DNA of 64,000 nucleotides, taken from Echinococcus granulosus (lineage: Eukaryota; Platyhelminthes; Cestoda; Cyclophyllidea; Taeniidae). A model generated the notes under the pieces. The model had not been told where the DNA came from. It saw only the letters and a program-made list of their open reading frames with translations, and did not search any database. Below, in pieces: positions 24,594 to 35,800 of the stretch. The stretch is taken from assembly GCF_000524195.1 (NCBI RefSeq), contig NW_020170407.1, forward strand, positions 724,883-788,882, given 5' to 3'. Position numbers and translations under genes: made by a program. Numbering within the stretch: position 1 is the first letter of the stretch; every line of letters begins with the position of its first letter.

Positions 24594-26285
24594 TCATAGT
24601 TTTAGTTTGCTTAACTTAGGCGGACGGGAGAGGAGTACTGTGGGTCGATTAATGGCTCGCATGGTCTCCGGATCGCTTCGGTAGCTAGCCGACTCACTCT
24701 GACTGTCACCAGCGCCAACGCCAGCACCTTCATCCTCATAATCATCCCTGCCACTCCCGCCCTCAGTCTCCCTATTTTGGTCAAGCAACGTTGGGGACAC
24801 CTCTTCTCCCTCTCCTGAAGGAACCGCCTCTAGCGACGTCATGTCATGACTGTCTCTCCTTTTCAAGGCCCCCTGAATTGTGCTCCCCTCCACTTCTGCT
24901 TCCACCTCAACCTCTTCACTTCCTCTGCCCACCAACTTCGGTGTAGCAATACGAATCCGCTTGCTGAACCTGTCAACTGAGTCACCCTTCAGGTATTCCA
25001 GCTTATTCCCACTTGTTAAGTCCAATGCGGGCAGTTTTATATGAGCAATCGACCTCAGAACCGTCATGATGTTGGCAATGATGTTTCGGTTCTCTGAATT
25101 ACGATCATGGTAGGCGCGCAGCATCTCAATGTATAACTTAGAGGGCAGTGTCTCCCACTGCTCTTTGCGATACACCTCCGGTTTGTACATCCACGTCTCA
25201 GATTCCTCTTCCGCCTCCTCTGTTGCTTCCTGTTTCATTGAAGACGGTTTTGGAAATGCATTGGCAACCGTGCCAAGGATAGGTTTGAAAATCCCAGCGC
25301 CGGGAAGAGGTTTTTCCACCATCTGTGGTTTCGGTTTCTCAACTCGTGGACAGTGCTTCTTGGCAACGTCCTCTAACTCCGCCATATTCTCAATCACCGC
25401 AAAGAGGACTTTGAAGAGATGCTTCCTCGTTATTTCTTTTCGACGTAGAATGCGGCACTGAAAATAGTGAATCAAGAAGGGATGTGGGACATTGTAGAGG
25501 AAGTCCGCCAATGCGTAGTAGGCATAGCCAATGGGACGAAATTTGGGCTCTCCGAATTCATAATTGAGACGAGGGAAGTGGAACTCCAGTGTCCTCGCCT
25601 TAGCAATCTCCATCGCCGTGTGAAAATCCAGAGCTTTTCGCAGTTGCTCTACATGACTCTCCGTAGGGCCCATGGCAACTGCTATCATTGTCACTAAAGC
25701 AGTAATGAGCGTTTCTGCCGCCTTGAGCAGGGAGAAGTGGAGTTTTCGTGCCAGAAAAGCGATCGTAAGGGAAACCTCTTCTACAATCAATGGGTTCTCC
25801 GCATTTAGGCAGAAGATAAGAGCGTTGTGTAACTGAGTAGTGTGATGCTTTGTCCACTCGTCGAAATCCTTCAACCGTCGAGGTGTGTTCGCTAGTTCAC
25901 AGAGTTGTCTCAGCGCTTCCACTCTTTTTAAAGTATCAACTCGCTTGCTGGCGCTCGCAACAGCCCCTTCGTCGATGAAATCACTGATCACACTGAGATT
26001 TGCCTCAATAACACTCACTGTCGCAACTTTTCGATGTCTGGCTACGAATTCCCCGATGCTTGCCAGCCTGTTGAGGAAGACGTGGCGTGGAAGGCCCACC
26101 ACGCAAGGCAGGGAGTCAAACACGGAGTGCATCAACGGCTGCTCCAAACTCACGAGAAAATCTCGAAGACCCTCTTTTGAGCGCTCTATCGAACACTCTT
26201 TCGCCTCACGCATGATACCCAAGGGAATTTGGTTATCCTCAGGGTTGGTCTTACCATACATGATGTAGAGGACAATAAATGTCAT
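24594..26285 (-). CDS. Unrecognised helical (HEAT/ARM-like) protein with acidic tail
   Basis: A continuous frame of about 563 codons with no intron, by far the longest in the window and with codon use unlike the random frames around it. I do not recognise the family. Residues 1 to about 330 look alpha-helical with leucine-rich repeats of helices (ALRQLCELAN; VEEVSLTIAFLARKLHFSLL; LFKVLFAVIENMAELEDVA). A charged linker follows (KQEATEEAEEESETW), then another helical part (LYIEMLRAYHDRNSENRNII) and a low-complexity acidic and serine-rich C-terminus. A HEAT or ARM-like fold is inference from helix spacing only. Met at 26285 is the first ATG of the frame; the frame stays open upstream to a TGA near 26330, and an acceptor CACCTAG lies just before it, so upstream exons are possible. 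An intron-free retrocopy is an alternative explanation. Confidence 0.72.
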   Translation of the reverse strand: MTFIVLYIMYGKTNPEDNQIPLGIMREAKECSIERSKEGLRDFLVSLEQPLMHSVFDSLPCVVGLPRHVFLNRLASIGEFVARHRKVATVSVIEANLSVISDFIDEGAVASASKRVDTLKRVEALRQLCELANTPRRLKDFDEWTKHHTTQLHNALIFCLNAENPLIVEEVSLTIAFLARKLHFSLLKAAETLITALVTMIAVAMGPTESHVEQLRKALDFHTAMEIAKARTLEFHFPRLNYEFGEPKFRPIGYAYYALADFLYNVPHPFLIHYFQCRILRRKEITRKHLFKVLFAVIENMAELEDVAKKHCPRVEKPKPQMVEKPLPGAGIFKPILGTVANAFPKPSSMKQEATEEAEEESETWMYKPEVYRKEQWETLPSKLYIEMLRAYHDRNSENRNIIANIMTVLRSIAHIKLPALDLTSGNKLEYLKGDSVDRFSKRIRIATPKLVGRGSEEVEVEAEVEGSTIQGALKRRDSHDMTSLEAVPSGEGEEVSPTLLDQNRETEGGSGRDDYEDEGAGVGAGDSQSESASYRSDPETMRAINRPTVLLSRPPKLSKLKL

Positions 26286-26992
26286 CAGCACGCGGCTAGG
26301 TGCACCGAGTTTTGAAAAAAAAATCGATCAGGAAATGCATTCATCTAAGGAGCAGACCAACGCTCCGCACGCACTTTTGAAATCTGTTAAATGCCCCTTT
26401 TTTCCCATCAATTCATTTAACTGCTCAGGACACCAATCACTACTTTTCAAATATGGCAATGAACAACACTTAAGTATAAATCAGTGTGAGTTCGTGATCA
26501 TATTGGCCATAAATAGCAATACTGAGGTCAACCGTTCCCGTCTTTCGTCGGAACACACACACACGGACCGATCGTGCAAATAGCTACACCACAAACCCAG
26601 GTGTGCATTGGCTACGCTCCCACTCAAGACAGCCAATGGGATTGCTCGAAACTAACGAAGGACTAGATACAGCCAAGCGACAAAGCACAAGCATACTCAG
26701 AAGTTGGTCGGTGCCTGATCAATGACTTGAGGATTGGGCACGATTCACATACTACTGGCTGCATTTGGCCATGCACTTCCGAACATAAACCAGTGGTTTA
26801 TCGGGTTTTTTAGTCCTATGAATAGTAATTTTCTCTCATGAATTGGCTTTGCCTTGTCAGCAATGGCGACGATGCAGCAATTTTGGAAAGCTCAGTCTTT
26901 TTTGAGTCGCAATAGCGAGAATCAGCAAAGTACAAAAGATAGTGAAGTAAATCAAACAACCAATTAAAGATAGCATTAAAATGTGCCCAATT
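26286..26992. other. Spacer between the 565-codon gene and XYLT 3' end
   Basis: Both flanking genes are on the minus strand, so it should hold the 3' UTR of XYLT and the promoter or 5' part of the helical-protein gene. A short CA run occurs near 26555. No gene was recognised. Confidence 0.4.
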
Positions 26993-27517
26993 TCAAATAG
27001 CAATGTCAAGTAAGTTCGCACCCGACTCGCCAAGTTGCAAGGATCCTGTGGCAGCATCAAATTGACCTAGAGTGGATTTTCGGTCTATTCGAACAGAACT
27101 CCAAACCCTTTTACTACACTGCATTCCCACCCAGGCTCCGCAGATGTCAGCCACCTTCCAGATGGTTTTTTCAACTTGACCCATACCAAAACTCGCCCAC
27201 TTGTCCTCTACTGCAATCTTCCACACACCACCACTCCTTCCGTTGGCACAGCGGACGAGGTCAAGTTCGATGAAAGACGCACGAAAGCCCGGTAAACCAG
27301 GATATGGAGCGTCTTTAAGAATGCTTCTCGGAACAGTGAAGTCGCAGGCAGCTGATTCTATCTCGGACTTGAACAGGCGGACCTTCAGAGGTGTGACACT
27401 CTCCTTGCTATCACGCCAAATCGCCAAGAGAGTCAAAGGGGCAGCGTCTTGCGAGGACGGTGTAAATCGATGGTAATTGCGGAAGACCAGTTCCTTTACA
27501 TCGAAACCAAACCCAAT
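26993..27517 (-). CDS. XYLT: XYLT exon 9: C-terminal domain and stop
   Basis: Begins IGFGFDVKELVFRNY, continues LTLLAIWRDS and ends with the conserved VADICGAWVGMQCSKRVWSS region and TGA. The acceptor is TTGGTAG. Confidence 0.92.
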   Translation of the reverse strand: MGFGFDVKELVFRNYHRFTPSSQDAAPLTLLAIWRDSKESVTPLKVRLFKSEIESAACDFTVPRSILKDAPYPGLPGFRASFIELDLVRCANGRSGGVWKIAVEDKWASFGMGQVEKTIWKVADICGAWVGMQCSKRVWSSVRIDRKSTLGQFDAATGSLQLGESGANLLDIAI

Positions 27518-30500
27518 CTACCAATCAGAACAATTGCGGAGGATAGTAAATAAGTACTGCCCAATTTTCTGATCCTTTAAGAAAGCGGTGTAGTACCTCA
27601 AAGTAGAAGAGCTCAGCGGGACTCAGGATCTCCAGGGGGCGAGGAGAGATCCAGGCCTGCGTAGAGGTATAGTTAGGTCGGAAGAGCACTTCCACAAAGG
27701 GCAGACGAAGCACCAAATTAGGAGGGTGGAGTAGGCGCAGGGGCAACGTTGAGCTTACCACTTTCCTGGGCAGAAAGCCATTGTGATCGAGTTGAATGCC
27801 CAGATGTGTATAATTCAGCCCACCGAGTGTTTCAGTGGCGTTGAATAGAGCAAAAACATCCACTTGCTGTGATGGGAGATCATTTGCGCCGAAAGCTAGT
27901 GATTGCACATACAGCCACAATTAATACATTTTAAACTGTAAGTTGGGTACTTTTATTGAGGATTAATGCAAGAGAAGTCTTATGGATCACCAGAAGTGAT
28001 GCTGCCATTCTACACGTACAAATGTAACATCGTTGATACTTTTTATTGTTATATAGTTATATTTTACTTTAGTGTAGGTGAACCTAAGTAAAAGATTGCT
28101 GATTAAATTCTTGGGACTAATTCAGGCAATTTTGGCAAATTTTGTCAAATTTTCAATGATCCTCAGTCAACAATGTTATTTTGGCAAAACGAGAAGTATA
28201 GAAATGGAGATGTCCCTCAGAAAAGAAATGTAAGCGAAAAAAAAGCTACAGACCACACCATAAGACTCCTGCATCAGCAGCCAGATATTTTGTTGCTTAA
28301 TATTTAATTTCTGGATTTGGACGATTTACGAAAAAATAAAAATTTGTTGTCACATTTAGCAAAACAATAGCAGAGTTACTAAAACCAACAAGGGCTGATA
28401 ACTGATCTTGTAAAAACTACGAATTAGAACAAATTGGAAAAAACCGTGCATTCCGTGACTTTAGAGGGTGAGTGCTGCAAGTTTAAGTGGTTCATAAATA
28501 TTCAAGTGACGCTAGGTTAGCTAATAGTGGTGCGGGAATCTTGCAATTCGTTTAACCATTCTCGGTAAATCTTGACAATATGTTTGCGAATATTTCACCT
28601 AATCCTCAATGCACAAATTATGCGACCTCATATGTCTACACACTTACCATGATACGAATAGCAGTTCGTTTCAAGGGGTTTAACGAATTCGCATGCCACC
28701 TTGATCAAATTATTTATTCCATTTCGTACATGTAAAGGTACCCTCTTTTCATCAAATTCTGATGAAAAAATCGATTCGAGATAAAGATCGATGTTTTCGT
28801 CAGATGGTAGTTTTCTTCCTAACAGCCTTCCTTCCATGTAGTTCACCATAGCAACATCGATTGTCGAGTCGAACTTTCTTCCAAAGGCCATTGGGCTATC
28901 AGCAACATTCAGCGCCTCGTGGAGCCGAAGTAGAGCCTGTGGACCGGAAAACACGGAGGGTGAGCAGCCACACCAATCAGCAACGGTGGTCTTCTTACAG
29001 CTGCAACCCTGTGGACGTTGCCAATTGGTAAGCCGAAGGTTGGCATTGATAACCCTCTCGCAGAAGTGGGAGTTGTACGCAAGAGTGTGAAAAAAACTCT
29101 CCACCGGGAGAATTGCATTCCGGAACCAAATTCTAAGACCTCGCACGAGATCATCATTACCAAAAACGGTGTAGAAGGCGAAATCGCGTGGCAGTACCAG
29201 CCAATCAGAACCCCCATGGATGACTACTCCGTTCAGCGGAGGACGTACACCAGCCCGCCACACGTAATTCCCGCATTGGACAAAAGCATATTGTAGACCT
29301 TCGGAGTGAATGTATCTAAGGCTCAAAGTTACCACCGACGAAAAGAGTAACCCACTTAAATATCTCTTCAGCCGTCTGTTTCACAAATATCCGTCCGCGG
29401 TGGGAGTCAAGCAGGCGCACCAGTGTTTCAACTGGCCTAAAAAAAATCAGAACGCAAAGACCAAAGCTTACATCACTGGCAGATCAGTTTCACTAAGGTT
29501 GATGAAGAAGTCCCACTTCCAGTGGGGAAAGTTATAGAAGAGGTCTTCCAGAATGGAGAGCAAGAGATCCAACAAACTGGGTGCACCCCAAACTGGATTT
29601 TGACGGTTAGAGGCTACGTGCACGTTGTTTGGGAACAGTTTGGCTAGGCTTTGGCACCGAGAGTATAGATAGTCACTTTTCTAGAACCATGTTGGTGTAC
29701 AGTAGAAAGAGACGTTGAACCACATAAAAGCTTGCCAAGATAACATACCAAATCTACGTGGATGTAGAAGTAGTTTGAGGTGTGATAAAGAAGACGGAAC
29801 ATTCTCTGGACATGTCGCCAACTTCTACCTGTAAATACAAGCACGTAGACGATTTTCACATTGTCAAACTCCTCAGATGAAATCGAAGACAAACGGCCCA
29901 ATGGTACGACGGGGGCCACTGTGGCTAAAATGTTTGACAATCGGAGGATATCAGTCATGTCACTGCTAATAAATCCTGAAGAAAAGTAAGGCTTGTTTTT
30001 GAAAGATAGCCCATAATAGAAAGGTTGGACACGTTAGTCAACCACTGTGCTGAATGAGGACTTTTGATTGATCCATTTCCACCATTCTGTACTGGTCTTA
30101 GGCCACAGCAACAAGGACAAGCTTCGAGGATAAAATAGTGCACTTAAGTACTATAGTACTTCATTAGTTATTTAGCTCTCGCACCTCACCGATTTGCTTG
30201 AAATGATCCAATACTATAGGAATAATGGCATCTATTGGCATCAGACATCGGTTTCAGTTTAATCACCTCAGTCCCAGATCGGTTCTTCTCCGTGACTTAC
30301 TTAAACGGGCAGAAACTCAAAACAAACCAAACCATAAAATCAACATCAGATTGAATCATCTACTGAAATGCCTTGGCTACATTAACTTGTTCTACAACGG
30401 TCATAAGCGAAAACAAGATACCACTAGTTATCAACAGTTTTACGAGAACAACAAAATGCTTAGGAGTATCGGTGACACAAAAGCCAAAAGCAAACTAAAT

Positions 30501-31778
30501 TGAACGACTGAACAATATACGTAGGGAAATCAAGAATTTCCTAATTACTAGTTTAGTAAAAAAAACCAAATAAACTAATTCGGTAAGGAGTGATTTTGCG
30601 GTAATTATCAACCGGTAACCCCGCGCTACCTCGATGGATCATATATTCAATGCAAGAGGAAGTGCTTAAAACAAAGGTTTACGCGAGACAGATAGAAAAA
30701 TACCCAGGTGGTAAAGTTTTTGTAAGAGGATATTAGCCACACAAGCTACGACTAATTCTAAAGTTCTGGTTAAAACTCGTTGAGAAGGAAACCAAATTAG
30801 ACGAATGGAATATTTTTGAGGTAGAGACCAGTTTGCAGGACACCACTTGACTTACACAAAACATCGAAGCAATCCCTTTGCGTGCCGTTCCTTCCTAGCT
30901 AAAAGTGGATTTTAACTACACTGGTTACAGAGATTGCACACAAATTACATTTGTTTCAAAATAAATTGCACAGTGAAAATCGAAGTGGGACACACCGAGA
31001 GAAGAGGCTAATATAGGGGAGTCAAAAACGCCGATAGTAAAGACATCGATGGCCGTTTCGCCACCGCAAGTCGTAGCCGAAGGATCCCCAGGACATGCGA
31101 CGGTGCCGCAAAGCAAGGAGGGAAGCATGAAGACGGGCAATCGTCGATCACAGTAGCAAAGAGAGCCTTCTGCTAAACCCGCGAACGTCAAACCTGCCCA
31201 TCGGCAGGTACGTACGCAGTGGTCAGGTGAGTTGCGCAATGTGTCGTTATAAAACACCAGACGAAGGGGTGGCTGTGCTCGCTCGTAGTAGAAACAGCCT
31301 ACGTGACGGCTCTCTTCGTTTAGTGCGGCTACACGGGAAATGCGACTGACTTACAACTAACACAAAACGAACAATCAATTTAATCCAAATTAGTACAACG
31401 CAACTTCCTTAAGTAAGAAAAGAAAAACGCATCATAGATCTGTTTCAGCAATTCAATGAAACAGCAAGCTTCACAAACCTAGCTTGGGGCATCGGTTTGG
31501 CAGTCGCACAGGCTTGAGGAATATGCCATCATTGATAAGTCCTGAGACAAGACCTGAGCAATCTTCACGAGACCAATCGCTTAAGTTTGCATATGTCGTG
31601 AAGTAGGGGAAACCAGTTCCTTTTGCATGGCACAATTTGCGGATCTACGGGCAAAGTAGTTACATGCTGTACCAAGAAAACTTGCCCATAAGAAATTAGG
31701 TAGTAATATGACAGAGAGCAATAGGAAGACCGATAGCTTAGCACTTAGAAGAGGGGTACGAAAACGAATGAACAGCAT
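26993..31778 (-). CDS. XYLT: Peptide O-xylosyltransferase with WSC domain
   Basis: The enzyme transfers xylose from UDP-xylose to serine of proteoglycan core proteins, the first step of heparan and chondroitin sulfate synthesis, in the Golgi. Nine exons join in phase to exactly 846 codons (845 residues), close to invertebrate relatives. Order: short cytoplasmic tail and one membrane anchor (AKLSVFLLLSVILLPNFLW, about residues 13-31); stem with conserved cysteines (LPNRCPKL); WSC domain with eight cysteines (about 85-175); GT14 catalytic domain (VYVLVFTGRSWRHVQRMF, NYFYIHVD, WDFFINLSETDLPV, GGSDWLVLPRDF, ESFFHTLAYNS, DWCGCSP); and the xylosyltransferase C-terminal domain (FYFE-IGFGFDVKELVFRNY; VADICGAW). 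The WSC domain fits invertebrate rather than vertebrate enzymes. Introns include 35, 40, 53, 68 and 79 nt. The gene lies head to head with BPNT1. The exon 1-2 junction is the least certain. Confidence 0.93.
27597..27895 (-). CDS. XYLT: XYLT exon 8: C-terminal domain
   Basis: Encodes LFNATETLGGLNYTHLGIQL and PRPLEILSPAELFYFE. The acceptor CACTAG is the one in phase with exon 7. The upstream in-frame WLYVQS resembles relatives but follows a stop without a usable acceptor. Confidence 0.82.
28648..29315 (-). CDS. XYLT: XYLT exon 7: main catalytic exon
   Basis: Contains VVIHGGSDWLVLPRDFAFYT, PVESFFHTLAYNSHFC, LRLTNWQRPQGCSCKK and VADWCGCSPSVF, all conserved in xylosyltransferases. The donor is CATG|GTAAGT. 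Confidence 0.95.
29356..29436 (-). CDS. XYLT: XYLT exon 6: 81-nt exon between two tiny introns
   Basis: Encodes MPVETLVRLLDSHRGRIFVK and QTAEEIFK. A 35-nt intron lies on its 5' side and a 40-nt intron on its 3' side. Only the donor TTTAA|GTGGGT gives K-YIHSEGL, equal to R-FIRKQGL in relatives. Confidence 0.88.
29472..29680 (-). CDS. XYLT: XYLT exon 5
   Basis: Encodes KSDYLYSRCQSLAKLF, VWGAPSLLDLLLSILEDL and WKWDFFINLSETDLPV, matching the WGGASLL...WDFFINLS core. Flanked by TTCTAG and GTAAGC. Confidence 0.92.
29749..29924 (-). CDS. XYLT: XYLT exon 4: start of GT14 catalytic domain
   Basis: Encodes VKIVYVLVFTGRSWRHVQRM and YHTSNYFYIHVDL. Flanked by CATTTTAG and GTATGT. Confidence 0.93.
30996..31328 (-). 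CDS. XYLT: XYLT exon 3: WSC domain
   Basis: Begins HVGCFYYERAQPPL and contains HCVRTC, LCYCD, CGTVACPGD and TTCGGETAIDVFTIG, giving the eight cysteines of a WSC carbohydrate-binding fold. Flanked by GTGTAG and GTGTGT. Confidence 0.85.
31479..31619 (-). CDS. XYLT: XYLT exon 2: stem
   Basis: Encodes FTTYANLSDWSREDCSGLVS and GIFLKPVRLPNRCPKL, like the cysteine-bearing stem of relatives. The acceptor CAAAAG gives a 53-nt intron; an alternative at CCCGTAG would need another upstream exon end. Confidence 0.68.
31673..31778 (-). CDS. XYLT: XYLT exon 1: membrane anchor
   Basis: MLFIRFRTPLLSAK precedes a hydrophobic segment of about 18 residues, typical of a type II Golgi protein. The donor CTTG|GTACAG was chosen because it keeps phase with exon 2. 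Confidence 0.65.
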
Positions 31779-32664
31779 TGCTCCTAGGTTCTTTGTAAAG
31801 CCGTGGAGTCGATCTGGACAACCACATCAAATCTCCTGATTTCCGAGGCTAAAATTAGTCAACAGAAACCAAATAAGGGAAATCACTCAGCTTTCGATAC
31901 CACAAATTAGATTTCCACGGCCCTGAGGGAAGCTAGGCCACCAAAATAAGTGCAAGTGGAAGGAACGAAATGGACTTTGTACAAAATACCATCGTGCGCG
32001 CAAAACGCCACAGAAAACGCAGCTTTGTAAAGCAGATAAGACCCACACCTAAGATGATGCAATACGCCCGAAGCAACGTGATTGACCAGCTGAATCCGAG
32101 TCACTGCAAAACCGCCAAAATTACAAGCACTTGCTTTTTGTATTGGTTACCATAATCAACCAGTGACCTACTCTCTGTCGATCGATTCGACTGTGCAAAA
32201 ATCGCATGAAGAAATGAGAAGTCTGACTTCAACAAACAACAACAAACGATTAAGCTGTGCCCTAGCGGAATGCTCGGTCCATTAGTCGAGAATAACTATA
32301 AAGAGTTTGAAAATTTGCCCCTGCATAAGTAGCTTACATAAACAAAACCTTTGGCATTTGTTTGCCAAAATCGTGGTTGCTGAATGCTCATTAACTAAAT
32401 TTCAATTTACGCCACAGTGATTTTAGCCTTTTAAATCTGTTCTGCACAAAACACCGTTTTCGGAAAAAAGCGCGTAGCTGATGATATTATCTGTAAAAAT
32501 TATTCTTTTTAAAGATCACTGCCAAATTAAAATAGGTGACAAGTCTGCGTTTCAGATTTGGTCCTGGTAGCAGCCAAGGGATCGATAGTTTTTTACTTGG
32601 ATTCCTTTAAGCGGCGGCCTGCATCTGGATTGGAAGTCGTGTTTTGCGAGTTAAGTTTCTGGAC
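31779..32664. promoter_or_regulatory. Shared spacer between XYLT and BPNT1 start codons
   Basis: The 886-base gap must carry the 5' ends of both genes. No TATA box or other element stood out. A minus frame of 65 codons at 31907-32104 has no recognisable features. Confidence 0.5.
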
Positions 32665-32872
32665 ATGGAGCCGCCATTCATGATAAAGCTGATGGCCTCG
32701 TCTGTTTCGATCGCCACGGTTGCGGGATCAATAATTCGTAGGATTCTTGCAAGTGGCAAACTTGGCATCGTCGATAAAGGTGTCAATGACTTACAGACTC
32801 AGGCTGATCGAAGTGTGCAGCATTGTATTGTTACCTCACTTTCCAAAAAGTTCCCAGGAATTTGCATAATCG
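32665..32872 (+). CDS. BPNT1: BPNT1 exon 1
   Basis: Encodes the N-terminal helix pair and GKLGIVDKGVNDLQTQADRS. The donor is ATCG|GTAGTT. Confidence 0.9.
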
Positions 32873-35800
32873 GTAGTTTGTTTAATTTCCTTCCAACTTC
32901 CTTAAGTATTGTCAGATTTGCGCCAATATTTTTGTCTTGCGAATGGACCGTTTATTTAACTTCCTTTGAGGTCCATTTTGTATGCCTTTATGCTTTGTTT
33001 GGGGACGTTTCTATCCTTACCTAGCAATGCGTAACTTTTGCTGACACTGCTTGCTGTTTTGGTCTGTTTTATTGACGTCCATTTTCGTTTTGTAAATAAA
33101 CTGTGTTGTCGTAGGAGAGGAGGATTTAGGCAACAATGAACAACCCTATTCTGAGTTAGTGGAGGATACCGATCCATCTGTACTAGCTAAAAACTGTCCA
33201 AAGGGTCTGGAATCTACAACTGTGGATGATGTCGTTGTGTGGGTTGATCCTTTGGATGGTACTAATGAATTCGCACAGGTCAGTCAGGATTTCTCACCCT
33301 GTGGCAGTTAAATCCACCCCAAACGGTGTTTTTTGGACGTTGTTTTATGTCAGTTACCCACTTTAAACTGCCTTTTTTCCTACTGGTTTGTATTCTTTTT
33401 GTCGTACATGCATATCAGCTGGGGTTCTAAATTTAATTGGTTATTTGACACGATTGCCTATCGAAATTGAAATGGATAAAGAATACAATCGTAAAGTAAA
33501 TCGACATAATCACTCAAAGATCTTCACGTTGCCATGGCTACTGCGCAATTTGTCACTTCCTCGATCTTGATATGCCTGCACTTGAAGTATCTCTTCTTCT
33601 CTATCTGTTCTTGTGGTCTAGGGTGTATTGGAGCATGTAACAATTCTTATCGGGGTTTCTGTGCAAGGTCGCGCTGTGGGCGGAGTTGTTTGCCAGCCCT
33701 TTTACATGGCTGACTTCCGCGGGTTTATCGAAAATGCCGGGGAACAGGAGCGTCATCCACGAGTCGAGGAGACGCATCAACGTCTCATCTGGGGCCTCGA
33801 GGGTCTCGGAGTGTTTGGCCTTGCTGGTGAACCGATTGCCAAAGCGCCCGTCTTTTCCCCCACCACTGTTGATGAACGTGCCAACTGCATCGTTTGCACC
33901 AGATCCCACTCAACACCCACCGCTGCTGCTGCTATTGAATCTTGCGCTCCCTCCAAGGTTAGATTACACTTCATACGGTCTTGGATCCAGATGTAACGAA
34001 AAGTACTTTTAGTATTTTCTAATTCGACTCGATAGACTGAACACTTTCCCCAGTGTAATTGCTAAGTAATCGCTGTCTTCACTCCCAATCTACTGAAATC
34101 CCGACTGATGAACCAGAGTTCATAAAGTCCTCACAAAAATTAGAGCTAGATGGAAACTGGTGGCATATCGCCCGATAATTTGGCTGGTATGGGTGAATTA
34201 AGGAAATATGCTGTGTTAGCTTTTTTGGAACAACAATAGTGGTGTTAACTAGCCTAGCTTTTCTGCAAATGTAATAATTAGGTGGATGTAGCATGTTCGG
34301 CTGTAAGGAGGGATTACTGCCGCCTTGAGAAATCGTGGTTTAGCCCCATCGTCGTAGTAGCCGTTATTACCGTTATTTTACCACTTCGTAAAAGAGATTA
34401 GTGAGGTAGATAATCTTCCTATTTTCGAGTTGAAAGGGGAGAAAGTCAACAGGAAAAATTCATGATAAACGTGCACAGGTAAAATGAGATGATGTGTGTG
34501 GGTGCATCACCTCTGAAATGGGTACAAAAAATCTTCCTGACAGCTAGCGAATAGGGACGGCGTGTGTGTTTTAGGTATAACATATGAGGACACTTATCTT
34601 TGCTTGGCTGTCTGCTTGTTTGGGGACACTCATCTGCTACCGTTCAAGTCTACGGTACTTTTAGTTGGATGGCTGATTAAAGGCAGCAGGGGAATTGCTC
34701 ACAAGTTGGGAGACAATGGCTCGATAATGTCGTAATCGTCGACGTCGACCTTGTCGAAGAGGTTATGCACTGGATCCTCATCTCTCGGAAGTTCTAACTG
34801 GTTTTACACTACTTGTGTTTGCATCGCTGTCGCTAGATCTTCCTTTTCAACCTCACTGCTTCCCACTTGTCCATCACCTAATGTTGAAGCTGTTGCAGAA
34901 CCCAGTTAATTAAATGTAAAGGTGGGGAAGTAGGATAAAGGAAAATCAGTTGATTTACCGAACTCACCTATTACGTGGATTGGTAGCGACTGATGTCATG
35001 ATGAAATTATCGAGAGGGTATAACGGCGGTTATGATGGTGAGGACAAGACTGATAGAGGAGGAGAATGCTAGAGCATTTGTCGTTGTTGCCAGATTTGCT
35101 TCTACGCTGTATTTGTGCTGATCCGTGGAATGCATTGTCCAGCGGGTAGTACCCAGGAGTCGTGATTGAAGGCTATGTGGGATACCTTTCTTTCTTTCTT
35201 TCAAACAAACGGTACTTTTAAAAATGGCTACGACAGGAATAACAACTAACTCGGTGTCAAAGTGGATTATACCAACAGAGATTGAGTTGCCTCCGAGTAC
35301 TTTTGGCGAGTGGAATTTAGTTTTTCTGAAACAGTACCCTGTTGTGGCTGAAGCATAGGCGTTTTTAATAAAAGCTTCAAACAGAGATTGACGTTCACTC
35401 GGAGTCGAAGAGAGAATGGTAAGGTGGTCATGTAAAACTTGCCCCAAATGGGCGCACTAGAAACAGACTAACCGAGTCTTCATCATGCTTTGCGTTTGCT
35501 TATATATGCATAGGCAAAATATCATTCGGTGGTAAGTGGTACTGATAAAATGTATTTCTTGCTAGTTGTTTTCGCCTGCTTTTAAGTTAGGTAGTGTGAA
35601 ATGCGATCCTGTATCTCAGATGCTATTTACCTATTTTAGCTTTAAATGCTCAACTTCATAAATGACTACTTTTCTGCTTCCATAGCGTTTATAATCATGA
35701 CATTGGAATGTTTTCGAAAATGACTTCTATCTTGAGACCAGTCAATTTACAGTCGTGCATGGCGATCAAACTATTGATAAACGGGGTGCTCAGCTAGCGA

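Noticed and set aside
27896..27920. WLYVQS just upstream of XYLT exon 8, similar to the family sequence
   Set aside because: An in-frame TAA lies directly before it and no acceptor fits; the phase-consistent acceptor is at 27896-27898.
35007..35447. A 146-codon open frame antisense in BPNT1 intron 3
   Set aside because: No recognisable motif, not in frame with the coding-like stretch at 34699-34889, and similar lengths occur by chance in this window.
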